In this document: piece by piece, positions 9,072 through 18,469 of the stretch | Layout: every line of letters starts with the position of its first letter | How positions within the stretch are numbered: position 1 is the stretch's first letter | Origin: Streptomyces sp. TRM68416 | Lineage (GTDB): Bacteria; Actinomycetota; Actinomycetes; Streptomycetales; Streptomycetaceae | DNA length: 64,000 nt | Assembly (NCBI RefSeq): GCF_014596915.1 | Contig: NZ_JACVWU010000014.1 | Location: 1 to 64,000, forward strand | Direction: 5' to 3' | Program-made: the position numbers and the translations under genes | The notes under the pieces: model-generated | What the model saw: only the letters and a program-made list of their open reading frames with translations | Told to the model about the DNA's origin: nothing | Databases searched by the model: none

Positions 9072-12000
9072 TCAGCGCACCTCCCGCGCGTACGGCGTGA
9101 CCGTGATCCGGTCGATCAGGGGTGCGTGGCGGGAGCGGAGCAGTACGCCGGGGAAGGTGTCCGAGGCGTAGGTGGTGCCGTCGAAGTCGGGCAGTTCCTC
9201 GGAGCGGAAGGTGATCGTGTTCCGGCCCTCCTCGAGGTGGAGCGGGACGGTCAGTCCCCAGAAGTTGTTGCGGTGGAAGCTGTGCGGGAAGCCGACGCGC
9301 CGCGGCTCGCCGCCGTTCACGCTGATGTCGGCGTAACGGGCGAGCGGATCGGGGTTGTAGTGGGTGGCCTCGGACTGCTCGGGGTTGGAGTAGCGGACGC
9401 GCAGCGCGTGGAGGCCGGTCCGGTCGGCCTCGACGGTGAACGTCGCCGTGGTGCCGTTGCCGGGCTCGCCGCCGACGCCGGTGATCGCCGTACCGGCGGT
9501 GGCCGACGACAGCGGGGTGAGCGTGGCCGAGCCTTCGAGTTGGGCGGCACCCGCCTCGTACGTACGTGTCCTGAGCGAGCCCTCCGTGGGCGTCACTGTG
9601 AGGCGGTCGACGAGGGTGGCGGGTGAACCGCCGGTCACCGTCACCCTGTTGACGCCACCGGAGAGGGAGACGGCCACGCTGCTTCTGCCCTGGGACAGCT
9701 GCAGGACGTCGTGTCCGTTGACGGCGAGCCGGGCGTGGGCGGCGCCCAGCGTGTCGATCGTGAGGGTGGCCTCGCGGTCGGCGGGGGAGTGGACCCAGAA
9801 CGTGGCGGTCTGGCCCGCGTCGAGCCGGGCGGCGCCCGAGCCGGTGGCCGGGGTTCCGGTCTGCTCCGGCAGGTCGTAGACGGGTCGTGCTCCGCCGCTC
9901 AGCCAGGCCAGTTCGCCCTCGTACACCCGGGTCGCGGCCGATCGCGCGGGCAGGGCGAGGGTGAGGCGGTCCACGATGGCGTCACCCTTGGTGGCCCGCA
10001 CGCCGTCGAGGCTCTTCGCGGCGAGCGTCAGCGTGTGCCTGCCCTTCGTCAGCCGCACCCCGGTGTCGGTGTGGTCCCACACCACCCACTTGTAGGCGAG
10101 CGGCAGGTGCAGCTCCTGCTCGCTGTCCGCCTCGCCGTCCACCCGCAGGAAGACGTTGGTGGGGCCCTGCTCCTCGACCCGGTCGAAGGTGTTGAGGGAG
10201 TTGGCGAAGACGCTCAGGTCGTACGTGCCGTCCTCGGGCACGTCCACGGTGAAGTCGAGCGTGACGTCCGAACCGGTGCGCAGGCCACCGACGTTGTACC
10301 CGCCGGAGGTGTAGAACTTCGAGACGTCGCGCGGCGAGCCCTCGGGGCCGTTCTTCGAGTAGCCGGACCCGGTGTGGGCGGCGTCCTCCGCCTCGTACGA
10401 CCCCTGCCAGCGCACGGGCGGGGACTGGGCGCCCTGCGCCTTCCCGGCCGGGGTGAGGACGATCTCGTACGCGGAGGACTCCTTCAGCTCCGGCAGGGTG
10501 CCGTCGCCGAAGTCGACGACCACCCTGCCGTCGTCGCCGACCTTGAGGTTCCGCTCGGCGAGCAGCTTCGGGCCGGAGGAGTCGCCGAGCTGCCCGCTCC
10601 ACTCGATCTCCCGTACCCAGGCGTGCACTTGGTCCCCGAAGAGCTTCCTCGGCACGTCCGCGAAGGTGATGTGGCCCTTGCCGGTGGACCCGCCGAAGAT
10701 CAGCCGGGACTGCCGCTTGGCGGCGTCGAGCGTGGCGACACCCTGCATGGTGTAGTTCTCGCCGGGGAACGGCGGCGCCACCTTCACCGTGTGCCCGCTC
10801 ATCGAGGCGTACGCGTGGAGCAGCCACCACTGGCCATTGCCCCGGTTCGACTGCACCGCCGAGTCGGAGAGGTTGCCGTCGATGTTCCAGTACGCGATGT
10901 CGGCGTCCACCTTGGACTCCTCGATCGCGGACACCCACTGGATCATCTGGCCGGGGACGGAGGTGTGGTAGTTGAAGGCGTACTCGTTGATGTTGACCGG
11001 GAGTCGGGTGCCCTCGTGCTCGGTGCCCTTGAACAGTTCCTTCTCCCAGGCGCGGTACGTGGACACGCTCCGGCGCACCGCCTCCGGGTGGCTGAGCTCG
11101 TGCCAGGTGATGACGTCCGGGAGGGTGCCGGCGGCCAGGGTGTGCGTGAGGAAGCCCTTCACCTGGTCGTACAGCACACTGGTGTTGGGGCCCGCGATAC
11201 GGGCGTCGGGCATCCTGCCCTTGATGAGCCGGTAGAAGTCGTCCCAGGCGGCGAAGTAGGCGGTGGGGTCGTTCAGCCAGCTGACCCGGTCGTAACTCCA
11301 CTCGCCGGTGCCGAACATGTTGCCCTCGGGTTCGTTGAACGGCACGAAGACGATGTTGTCCTGGTACCGCTCCGGCAGCCGCAGCACCTGGTCGACCTGG
11401 TGCGCGACCTTGTCCCGGTAGAGCTTGACCTTCTCCTCGGGGCTGTCGCCCGGCCACTGGTAGGGGAAGCCGCGGTGGATGTCGGTCATGTAGACGTACA
11501 CGTCGCCGTCGGTGGAGTCGGCCAGCGGCCCGACCACCTCCAGCGCGTCGCCGCCGGGGTGCTGCGGGCCGTCCTGCGCCTTCGTGGAGACCGTCCGCAG
11601 GCCCATGCCCTCGATGAGGTTGTTGGTGGGCACGTCCGGCCCGTACACGCCGTAGAGCGTGCCGGAGGCGCCGCCGTGGAACGCGCCGGTGTCCGAGCCG
11701 AGATCGACGGTCAGCTCCCCCTCGCGGACCACGGTGACCGACGCCCGCACGGAGCGCCCGGCCGCCGTGCCGGCCACCGTGAACGTGCCCGGCCGCGCGT
11801 ACTTCTCGGCCGGTACGGCGTCCCAGGCGAGCGGGATGTCGCGGTCGTAGCCGTCGGAGAAGGAGGAGCGGACGGCGGCGGGCAGGGGCGGGGCGGTCCC
11901 GGCGGCCGTACGGAGCTCGAAGGCCGTCCGCGACAGCGCCTGGACGGTCGGCACGGCGGGGACCAGGCCGGCCACCTGCTCGGCGCTGAGCGCCGCGTGC

Positions 12001-12683
12001 CACACCGTGAAGTCGTCGATCGCGCCCTTGAACAGCGGGTCCGGGTGGAAGGACTTGCCGATGCAGCCCGCGGCGGTGGCCGAACCGCCCAGCAGATCAC
12101 GGGCCTTGACGGTGGTCTCGGCGGACGAGACCGGCACGCCGTCCAGGTAGGTGGTCAGCCGGCGCGCGGAGGTGTCGAGGGTGACGGTGACGGTCCGCCA
12201 CGCGTCCGCGGGCAGGGACGCGTGTCCCGCGACCTGCGCCTCCCCGCTGCCGGTGGTCGCGGCGGTGCGCAGGACGCCGTCACCGCTGGAGGGGGTGGTG
12301 AAGAGGTAGCGGCTGGTGTCGCTGCCCAGATCGAAGATGCGCTGCCAGGACCATCTGTCGCCGCCCCACTTCAGACGGACGGAGACCGTCAAGTCGCTCG
12401 CGCCGACGAGTACTTCACGGGGCAGGCGGACGTAGGCGCCGTCGGAGGTGGGGGCGCCGCCGGGCAGGGCCAGCGCCGTGCCGCCCGCCGCGCCCGCGAC
12501 GGAACCGGCGGTGGAGGCGTTGACCAGGCTCGCCGTCAGGCCGTTGCCGGAGACGTCGGCGATCCGGCCGGAGGCGAGGTCGTCCTGGTCGAAGGTGTAG
12601 CGGGCGGCGGGCCGGGGTGCGCCGGGAGTCGGGGCCACGGCGGCCGGGGCGCGGTGCCGGGCGGGTCCGTCAGCGGATGGCAT
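9072..12683 (-). CDS. Large LamG / clan GH-A glycoside hydrolase with C-terminal CBM modules
   Basis: This 1203-aa multidomain carbohydrate-active protein has a LamG/concanavalin-like jellyroll at residues about 30-245 and a bacterial Ig-like domain at about 260-325. A TIM-barrel catalytic domain follows at about 330-750. At its C-terminus are CBM6/35-like beta-sandwich modules (for example from SYEAEDAAHTGSGYSKNGP). E451 (FVPFNEPEG) fits the clan GH-A acid/base motif and E567 (VNINEYAFNY) the nucleophile. The ATG at 12683 is chosen because LacI-type operators lie upstream and AGGATTGAGGA precedes it. No signal peptide is visible from this start, which is odd for such an architecture. The exact GH family is not assigned. 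It is divergent from the LacI gene and probably repressed by it. Confidence 0.78.
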   Translation of the reverse strand: MPSADGPARHRAPAAVAPTPGAPRPAARYTFDQDDLASGRIADVSGNGLTASLVNASTAGSVAGAAGGTALALPGGAPTSDGAYVRLPREVLVGASDLTVSVRLKWGGDRWSWQRIFDLGSDTSRYLFTTPSSGDGVLRTAATTGSGEAQVAGHASLPADAWRTVTVTLDTSARRLTTYLDGVPVSSAETTVKARDLLGGSATAAGCIGKSFHPDPLFKGAIDDFTVWHAALSAEQVAGLVPAVPTVQALSRTAFELRTAAGTAPPLPAAVRSSFSDGYDRDIPLAWDAVPAEKYARPGTFTVAGTAAGRSVRASVTVVREGELTVDLGSDTGAFHGGASGTLYGVYGPDVPTNNLIEGMGLRTVSTKAQDGPQHPGGDALEVVGPLADSTDGDVYVYMTDIHRGFPYQWPGDSPEEKVKLYRDKVAHQVDQVLRLPERYQDNIVFVPFNEPEGNMFGTGEWSYDRVSWLNDPTAYFAAWDDFYRLIKGRMPDARIAGPNTSVLYDQVKGFLTHTLAAGTLPDVITWHELSHPEAVRRSVSTYRAWEKELFKGTEHEGTRLPVNINEYAFNYHTSVPGQMIQWVSAIEESKVDADIAYWNIDGNLSDSAVQSNRGNGQWWLLHAYASMSGHTVKVAPPFPGENYTMQGVATLDAAKRQSRLIFGGSTGKGHITFADVPRKLFGDQVHAWVREIEWSGQLGDSSGPKLLAERNLKVGDDGRVVVDFGDGTLPELKESSAYEIVLTPAGKAQGAQSPPVRWQGSYEAEDAAHTGSGYSKNGPEGSPRDVSKFYTSGGYNVGGLRTGSDVTLDFTVDVPEDGTYDLSVFANSLNTFDRVEEQGPTNVFLRVDGEADSEQELHLPLAYKWVVWDHTDTGVRLTKGRHTLTLAAKSLDGVRATKGDAIVDRLTLALPARSAATRVYEGELAWLSGGARPVYDLPEQTGTPATGSGAARLDAGQTATFWVHSPADREATLTIDTLGAAHARLAVNGHDVLQLSQGRSSVAVSLSGGVNRVTVTGGSPATLVDRLTVTPTEGSLRTRTYEAGAAQLEGSATLTPLSSATAGTAITGVGGEPGNGTTATFTVEADRTGLHALRVRYSNPEQSEATHYNPDPLARYADISVNGGEPRRVGFPHSFHRNNFWGLTVPLHLEEGRNTITFRSEELPDFDGTTYASDTFPGVLLRSRHAPLIDRITVTPYAREVR

Positions 12684-12736
12684 GGAGGGCGTCCTCAATC
12701 CTTCGGTAGCGGGTGCCGGGCGGCCCCGAGGGGTTG

Positions 12737-12750
12737 TCGAACCGGTTCGA
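12737..12750. promoter_or_regulatory. LacI-type operator 1 (glycosidase side)
   Basis: TCGAACCGGTTCGA is a perfect 14-bp palindrome 54 bases upstream of the leftward glycosidase start. It contains the central CG typical of LacI/GalR operators. It shares its core with two further sites in this intergenic region. Confidence 0.75.
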
Positions 12751-12859
12751 TCACGTCTGGCGATCGACGGAACGGGATCTGTCCAGGTGGCAGGGTGGCA
12801 GTCGTGTGCCGCGGCGGCTGTGCGGGGTCGGTCCGTGGAAGGGGGGACGGAGGGCTGGT

Positions 12860-12871
12860 CGAACCGGTTCG
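12860..12871. promoter_or_regulatory. LacI-type operator 2 (middle of the divergent intergenic region)
   Basis: CGAACCGGTTCG is a perfect palindrome identical in core to the sites at 12737 and 13003. Centre-to-centre distances are about 122 and 143 bases, which would permit looping between sites. Confidence 0.72.
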
Positions 12872-12964
12872 CTGAAGCTAGCACCGGGAAATCGGCCCAG
12901 CAATCCCCTCGGTGTGCCTCTTGCGCGGCCACCGGCAAGGGTTTTGGAGATGCTGCCCGGAGTG

Positions 12965-12993
12965 TTGACAGGGTCTCGGGTGGTTCCTACCGT
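12965..12993 (+). promoter_or_regulatory. Promoter of the LacI regulator gene
   Basis: TTGACA (12965-12970) and TACCGT (12988-12993) are spaced by 17 bases and fit the Streptomyces vegetative consensus. The predicted transcription start, near 13000, falls at the edge of the operator at 13003, which suggests autorepression. Confidence 0.65.
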
Positions 12994-13002
12994 CACTCCA
13001 TG

Positions 13003-13014
13003 CGAACCGGTTCG
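13003..13014. promoter_or_regulatory. LacI-type operator 3 (autoregulatory position)
   Basis: CGAACCGGTTCG is the third copy of the palindrome. It lies just downstream of the -10 element and 14 bases before the LacI start codon, a classical repression position. Confidence 0.75.
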
Positions 13015-13028
13015 ACCAAGGAGTTCCC

Positions 13029-14042
13029 GTGAACATCGGTGAGATCGCCAGGCGGGCCGGTGTCTCACGGAGCACCGTGTCCTACGCCCTGAGCGGCAAG
13101 CGCTCGGTGTCGGAGGAGACGCGCCGGAAGATCCAGCGGGTCGTGGACGAGCTGGGCTACCGGCCCAGCGCCAGCGCCCGCGCCCTGGCCAACGGACGCA
13201 CCAGCACCCTCGGCCTGGTCTTCCCGCCGGCCGGGAACCACTACACGGGGATGCAACTGGACTTCATCGGCAGCGTGGTGGAGGCCGCCGCCGCCCACGA
13301 CTACGACGTGCTGCTGTCACCGAGCGGCGTGGACAGCGACCGTTCGTTCCAGCGGCTGCTGGGGGAGCGGCGGGTCGACGGCGCCATCCTGATGGAGATC
13401 AGACTGGAGGACGACCGGGTCGACCACCTGGCCGCACTGGGCTTCCCGGCCGTCGCCATCGGCCGCACCGCGGACCCCGAGGGCGGCTGGTGGGTCGGCC
13501 TGGACCACACCGCGCTGGCCGCGGCCTGCGTCCACCACCTGGCCGACCTCGGCCACCGCAGGGTCGCCTTCGTCAACCGGCCCGAACAATTCCTGCGGTC
13601 GGGCTACGAGTCCGCCCACCGCGGCCTGGACGGCTTCACCAAGGCCGCCGCCGAGCGCGGGCTGACGGTACGCACGTACTGCTGCGGCGACGACGCGGCC
13701 TCGGGGCAGGCGTGCGTGGACCGGATCCTGCACGACGACCCCGCGACCACGGCCCTGGTCACCCTCAACGAGGCCGCTCTGGGCGGCCTCTACCGAGGGC
13801 TCGCCCAGGCAGGCCGCCATGTACCGCGCGACTTCTCCGTCACCGGGGTCGTCGCCGGCCGCTGGGCGGAGACGGTGACCCCGCGGCTCACCGCGGCCGA
13901 CGTACCGGCCGAGGAGATGGGCCGCCGCGCCGTCGACCTGCTGGTGGAACGGCTCGACCACCCCGACGCCCCGCCCCGCCACCACCTCCTCACGCCGCCG
14001 ATCTCCCTGCGGGCCAGCACCGGGCCCGTGACGGCGCCCTGA
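13029..14042 (+). CDS. LacI/GalR-family transcriptional repressor
   Basis: This 337-aa regulator begins with a LacI helix-turn-helix (IGEIARRAGVSRSTVSYALS) and hinge helix (RPSASARALANGR). A periplasmic-binding-protein-like sugar domain follows to the end. The GTG start at 13029 has AAGGAG 5 bases upstream; starting there places the HTH at residue 3, normal for this family. Three copies of CGAACCGGTTCG in the adjacent intergenic region are its likely operators. It probably controls itself, the divergent multidomain glycosidase and possibly the downstream glycosidase, in response to a sugar released by them. Confidence 0.92.
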   Translation: MNIGEIARRAGVSRSTVSYALSGKRSVSEETRRKIQRVVDELGYRPSASARALANGRTSTLGLVFPPAGNHYTGMQLDFIGSVVEAAAAHDYDVLLSPSGVDSDRSFQRLLGERRVDGAILMEIRLEDDRVDHLAALGFPAVAIGRTADPEGGWWVGLDHTALAAACVHHLADLGHRRVAFVNRPEQFLRSGYESAHRGLDGFTKAAAERGLTVRTYCCGDDAASGQACVDRILHDDPATTALVTLNEAALGGLYRGLAQAGRHVPRDFSVTGVVAGRWAETVTPRLTAADVPAEEMGRRAVDLLVERLDHPDAPPRHHLLTPPISLRASTGPVTAP

Positions 14043-14108
14043 CCGCACCGAGCGGCTAGCCCCCGCGCGCACGTCGGCCGCCCCTGCTCCAGAAACGAGT
14101 CACCCCTG

Positions 14109-15887
14109 ATGACCGTCGCCCGGTCCGGTCCCGCCTTCTCCGTCCACGACATCCCGTTCAGCACCCACGGATCCTGGTTCGACATCTCGCCCGTCGTGGC
14201 CGAGCAGACCTACGCCGACGACCTGCACCTCGTCTCCCACCAGAACGGGATGCACCCCGTCCTGCGCCTGGTACCGCTGGACCCGGCGACGGGCGCCCGC
14301 GCCGACCCGCGCATCGAGGCGACCCCGGGCCTGCTCAGCTGGACCGGCGGGACCGGACGCATCGACCTCGCCTACGAGTCACCGGACACCGTACGGCTGC
14401 GCGGCACCGGCCTGGACCTGAGCGTCCGCGCGGCAGCGCAGACCCTGACCCCGTTCAGCGGCACCTACTTCTTCCACGACCCGGCGGCGGACGCGCACGT
14501 GTTCACCTCGTACGAGACCGGCCGCCGCTACCGCGTCACCGTCCTGTCCGGCACCCTCGCCGCAACGCCCGGAACCCAGACGCTGGGCAGCGCCGACCGC
14601 GGCCTGACGCTCACCGCGCAGCAGGGCGGAGCCTGGGACATCGCGATCGAGGAACTCGACACCGCCCGCCCCCGGTACACGACCGCGGCGACCTTCGACA
14701 CCCTCGTGCACCGCGCTCAGCGCGCGTTCGCGGACTTCGCCGACACGGTCGCCCCCTGGCGCTCGCCCGCCACCCCGGCGGCCGAACTCGCCGCGTACGT
14801 CATCTGGTCCGCGACCGTACGCCCGGCCGGTCTGGTGACCCGTCCGGCGGTGCTGATGTCCAAGCACTGGATGGACAAGGTGTGGAGCTGGGACCACTGC
14901 TTCAACGCCCTCGCGCTGGCCCGCGGATGCCCCGAACTGGCCCTGGACCAGTTCGCCCTCCCCTTCGACCACCAGGACGACAGCGGCGCCCTGCCCGACT
15001 CGGTCACCCACTCCGAAGTCCTCCACAACTTCGTCAAACCGCCCATCCACGGCTGGACCCTCGGCCACCTGCGCCGCCGCCTGGCAACCCCGCCCACCGG
15101 CACCGAACTGACCGAGACATACGACCGATTGGCCCGCTGGACGGACTTCTGGCTCACCGCCCGGCGCGCCCCCGGCGACCCGCTGGCCCACTACCAGCAC
15201 GGCAACGACAGCGGCTGGGACAACGCCACCACCTTCGACCCCGAGCGCGTGGTGGTCACGGCCGACCTGGCCGCCTTCCTCATTCTCCAGATGCGTGAAC
15301 TCGCCGACCTCGCCACGGAGTTGGAGCGCCCTTCCGACGCGCGCCGGTGGAGTCGTGCGGCGCAGGAGATGCAGGCCGCCCTGCTCGACCGGCTGTGGGA
15401 CCAGGACAGGTTCGTCGCCCGCGGAGTCGGCACCGGAGACACCTGGAGCAGCGCCAGCCTGCTCGACCTGATGCCCATCGTGCTGGGCGAGCACCTGCCC
15501 GACCACGTCAGCAGCGCCCTGGCCGACCGCATCAAGGCCCACCTGACCCCGTACGGCCTGGCCACCGAACTGACGGACTCCCCGCACTATCTCGCCGACG
15601 GCTACTGGCGCGGCCCCGTCTGGGCGCCCGCCACCGTCCTGATCCACGACGGCCTGCGCCGCGCCGGCCACCACCGGCCGGCCGACGACATCAGCGCCCG
15701 CTTCCGCGCCCTGTGCGAAACCCACGGCTTCGCCGAGAACTTCGACGCCCTGACGGGGCAGGGCCTGCGCGACCGCGCCTACACCTGGACCGCCGCCTGC
15801 TACCTCCTACTCGCCGAGGCACACGCCCGTGGCGACGACGACCGGCTGGGCCGAAGCACGACAGGTGTCACCCCTGGCATCCGCTGA
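14109..15887 (+). CDS. MGH1-like/GH63-type (alpha/alpha)6-barrel glycoside hydrolase
   Basis: This 592-aa protein has an N-terminal beta-sandwich (residues about 1-210) and a C-terminal (alpha/alpha)6 toroid typical of GH63/GH37/MGH1-like enzymes. Markers are SKHWMDKVWSWDHCFNALAL, FDHQDDSGALPDSV, GNDSGWDNATTFD, and GYWRGPVWAP near the end. Such enzymes act on alpha-linked glucosides or mannosylglycerate-type substrates. No signal peptide is present, so it is probably cytosolic. It follows the LacI gene by 66 bases on the same strand and so may share its control. The exact substrate is unknown. Confidence 0.8.
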   Translation: MTVARSGPAFSVHDIPFSTHGSWFDISPVVAEQTYADDLHLVSHQNGMHPVLRLVPLDPATGARADPRIEATPGLLSWTGGTGRIDLAYESPDTVRLRGTGLDLSVRAAAQTLTPFSGTYFFHDPAADAHVFTSYETGRRYRVTVLSGTLAATPGTQTLGSADRGLTLTAQQGGAWDIAIEELDTARPRYTTAATFDTLVHRAQRAFADFADTVAPWRSPATPAAELAAYVIWSATVRPAGLVTRPAVLMSKHWMDKVWSWDHCFNALALARGCPELALDQFALPFDHQDDSGALPDSVTHSEVLHNFVKPPIHGWTLGHLRRRLATPPTGTELTETYDRLARWTDFWLTARRAPGDPLAHYQHGNDSGWDNATTFDPERVVVTADLAAFLILQMRELADLATELERPSDARRWSRAAQEMQAALLDRLWDQDRFVARGVGTGDTWSSASLLDLMPIVLGEHLPDHVSSALADRIKAHLTPYGLATELTDSPHYLADGYWRGPVWAPATVLIHDGLRRAGHHRPADDISARFRALCETHGFAENFDALTGQGLRDRAYTWTAACYLLLAEAHARGDDDRLGRSTTGVTPGIR

Positions 15888-16010
15888 ACTGCGGCTTCAG
15901 TCGGGCGAAGCACAGTGGTTGTCACCGATACGGCGCGTTACGCGTCACCAGCAGACCCCGGCGTGATCAACGTGGTGAACGCGCTGCCGCAGGTCGCGCC
16001 GCAGTGACCG

Positions 16011-16865
16011 TCACAGGGCTCCGGCGTCCCGGGCCGTCCAGACGCTCGGGTAGATCGGCCGGAAGCCGAGCTCCCGGCGGATCCGCTGGTTGGACGTGAT
16101 CCCGAACCACGGGTCGGGGTCCGTGAGTTCGTGGAGCCCAGCGGGCACCTCGACGCCGTTGAGCTGGTACAGCTCGACCGTCGTGACGGGGGCGTCATCG
16201 GCGATGTTGTAGATCCGGCCGGCGATGCCCGGCGCGTACAACAGACGCATCAGGCCCTGGGCGACGTCCGCGTGGTGGGCCATCTGCAGGCGCTGGTGCG
16301 GCGCCCAACGGGCGGCCCAGCGCAAGGAGTCGGCGAGGTGCGGGTCGCCCTCGCCGTAGACGAAGGGGAGCCGCCCGATGCGTACGTCCAGGCTCTTGAG
16401 AGCGAGCAGTTCGCGCTCGGCCTCGGCCTTGGACTCGGGGTAGGCGCCCCACATCTCGCCGCCCGGCCGACTCTCGTCCGCCTCGGTCAGCGGTCGGCCC
16501 CGTCCGACGCCGTACACATTGTTCGTGCTGACTTGCACGAACCGCTCCACGCCCAAGGCCTGCGCGGCGCGGCCGAGGGCCACCGCGGCGTCCCGGTTGA
16601 CGGCCCACGCCTCCTCGTCCGGCACCCCGCGGAAGGATGCGGCGATGTTCACGACGGCGTCCACGCCGGCGAGCGCCTTACTGAGTGTCTCCTCATCGCG
16701 CATGTCTCCTACGGCGACCTGGGCGCCCAGCTCCGCGAAGGGCTCGCCGCGGGCCGCGTCCCGTACCAGGACTCGCACCTGCTCGCCCGGCTGCCGCTGG
16801 ACCAGCAGCCTCGGCACGAAGCGGCGTCCGATCTGTCCCGTCGTACCGGTCACCAAGGTCAGCAT
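16011..16865 (-). CDS. NAD(P)-dependent epimerase/dehydratase family protein (extended/atypical SDR)
   Basis: This 284-aa Rossmann-fold oxidoreductase starts MLTLVTGTTGQIGRRF, with a TGTTGQIG dinucleotide-binding glycine motif at residues 6-13. An SDR-type active-site region (NNVYGVG with downstream YPESK) lies near the middle. The YxxxK motif (residues Y-P-E-S-K) marks a competent SDR. The ATG at 16865 has GAGGAG upstream. It is divergent from the XRE regulator at 17002. The substrate, perhaps a nucleotide sugar, cannot be told. Confidence 0.83.
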   Translation of the reverse strand: MLTLVTGTTGQIGRRFVPRLLVQRQPGEQVRVLVRDAARGEPFAELGAQVAVGDMRDEETLSKALAGVDAVVNIAASFRGVPDEEAWAVNRDAAVALGRAAQALGVERFVQVSTNNVYGVGRGRPLTEADESRPGGEMWGAYPESKAEAERELLALKSLDVRIGRLPFVYGEGDPHLADSLRWAARWAPHQRLQMAHHADVAQGLMRLLYAPGIAGRIYNIADDAPVTTVELYQLNGVEVPAGLHELTDPDPWFGITSNQRIRRELGFRPIYPSVWTARDAGAL

Positions 16866-17001
16866 GATGTGCTCCTCACGCACGGTGTCGCCTGTCGTCG
16901 GTGACCAGCCTCGGTGGATGCGGGAACGACCGGGAGAGACCTCTTCATCAGGGGATCGAAAGTCCCTGGATAAGCCGGCCGGCGTCGCCCACCCTGGAGA
17001 G

Positions 17002-17850
17002 GTGAACCGAGCCGAACTCGCCGACTTCCTGCGCCGCGCTCGCGCCCGCCTGGACCCCTCCGACGCGGGTCTCACGGCCGGAGCCCGCCGCCGTACGCCG
17101 GGGCTGCGCCGCGAGGAGGTGGCCCAGCTGGCCGGCATGTCCGTGGACTACTACACGCGGCTGGAACAGTCCCGGGGCCCGCGCCCGTCCCGCCAGATGC
17201 TCACCGCGCTGGCCCGCGCCCTGCGCCTGACGGAGGACGAACGCGACCACCTCTTCCACCTCACCGGTGAAGAGCCGCCGCGCCGGGAGGCGACCAGCAC
17301 GCACGTGCGCCCGGGCCTGCTCCTGGTGCTGGACCGGCTGCACGACACGCCGGCGATGGTGGTGACCGACTGCGGCGAGGTCCTGGCCCAGAACGCCCTG
17401 TCACGGGCGCTGAGCGGAGACGTCCTCGCGCGCCCGCCCCGAGGACGCAACATGATCCGCCGTTTCTTCCTGGACCCGGCGGTCCAGGAGCTGTTCCCGC
17501 CCGAGGACCGCCCGGAGCGCGCCCGCGAGCAGGTCGCCGGCCTGCGAGCGGTGGCCTCGGCCCGCCCCACGGACCCCGAACCCGCCTCCCTCGTCGCCGA
17601 ACTACGCGCCGCGAGCGAGGAGTTCGCCCTGCTCTGGGACGAGCACGAGGTCGCCGTACGCCGCGCCGCCACAAAACGCTTCCGGCACCCTGCGATCGGG
17701 ATCCTCGAACTCGACTGCGAGATCCTCGTCAACTCCGACCACAACCAGCAACTCGTCATCCACACGGCCCGCCCGGGCACGGAGTCGTACGAGCGCTTGC
17801 AGTTGCTGCGGGTGGTGGGCCTGCAGGACCTGACGCCGACGAGCTCCTGA
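17002..17850 (+). CDS. XRE-family regulator with MmyB-like C-terminal domain
   Basis: This 282-aa regulator has a helix-turn-helix at residues about 10-75 (LRREEVAQLAGMSVDYYTRLEQSRGPRPS) followed by the MmyB-like ligand-binding domain (PAMVVTDCGEVLAQN .. ARPGTESYERLQLL). Proteins of this kind are commonly divergent from a single SDR gene that they repress, as here. The GTG at 17002 gives the usual family N-terminus (VNRAELADFLRRAR), but the GGAGAG before it is nearly adjacent, so a leaderless or slightly different start is possible. Confidence 0.85.
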   Translation: MNRAELADFLRRARARLDPSDAGLTAGARRRTPGLRREEVAQLAGMSVDYYTRLEQSRGPRPSRQMLTALARALRLTEDERDHLFHLTGEEPPRREATSTHVRPGLLLVLDRLHDTPAMVVTDCGEVLAQNALSRALSGDVLARPPRGRNMIRRFFLDPAVQELFPPEDRPERAREQVAGLRAVASARPTDPEPASLVAELRAASEEFALLWDEHEVAVRRAATKRFRHPAIGILELDCEILVNSDHNQQLVIHTARPGTESYERLQLLRVVGLQDLTPTSS

Positions 17851-17988
17851 CCGCGTGCGCGCCTTTCGAGTTCACTCCCTGCCCGTCGCACATCGCCCTA
17901 GCGGCGGCCAGTGACAACAAGCCTGCCTGTGTGACAACTGTCGTGCTTCGGCTCACCGGCCGTTGACGTAGGACGCGTGGGACGCCCC

Positions 17989-18423
17989 TCAGTCGAGGCA
18001 GAACTCGTTGCCCTCGACGTCCTGCATCACGAGGCACGCCTCGTTGTCGTCATCGGGGGGCAGCAGTTGTACGCGGGAGGCCCCGAGCGCGACCAGCCGC
18101 GCGCCCTCGGCCTCCAGCACGGCCACACGCTCTTGCCCCACGAGGGCGGTGCCGACCCGCACATCCAGATGGACGCGATTCTTGACGACCTTCCCCTCGG
18201 GCACGCGCTGGAAGAACAACCGCGGCCCGACCCCCGAGGGATCACTGCACGCGAACCACGCCCCCCGTTTCTCGGGCGGCTGCGCACTCCAGTACGTGTC
18301 CCAAGTGGCAAACCCCTCGGGCGGCTTCGGCACGACGTACCCCAACACCTCGCACCAGAAGCGGGCGACCCGTTCGGGGTCGGCGCAGTCGAAGGTGACC
18401 TGGAACTTCTTGATCGACGACAT
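17989..18423 (-). CDS. VOC (glyoxalase/bleomycin-resistance) superfamily protein
   Basis: This 144-aa protein has two vicinal-oxygen-chelate beta-alpha-beta-beta-beta units. The first begins FQVTFDCADPERVARFWCEVLGY and the second KNRVHLDVRVG, ending in DVEGNEFCLD. The H in VHLDV and the terminal E are the usual metal-ligand positions. Many VOC proteins bind or inactivate small molecules; no specific substrate can be named. It is divergent from the GNAT gene with 46 bases between. Confidence 0.85.
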   Translation of the reverse strand: MSSIKKFQVTFDCADPERVARFWCEVLGYVVPKPPEGFATWDTYWSAQPPEKRGAWFACSDPSGVGPRLFFQRVPEGKVVKNRVHLDVRVGTALVGQERVAVLEAEGARLVALGASRVQLLPPDDDNEACLVMQDVEGNEFCLD

Positions 18424-18469
18424 CGGGCCATCGTAGGGGAGGAGTTTGACGGCCTGTTAGCGTGCGCGG

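Noticed and set aside
9711..12875. A 1054-codon open frame on the plus strand opposite the large glycosidase
   Set aside because: It is an antisense shadow: the composition is Gly/Val/Arg-rich with no domain, while the minus strand has coherent LamG, GH-A and CBM modules.
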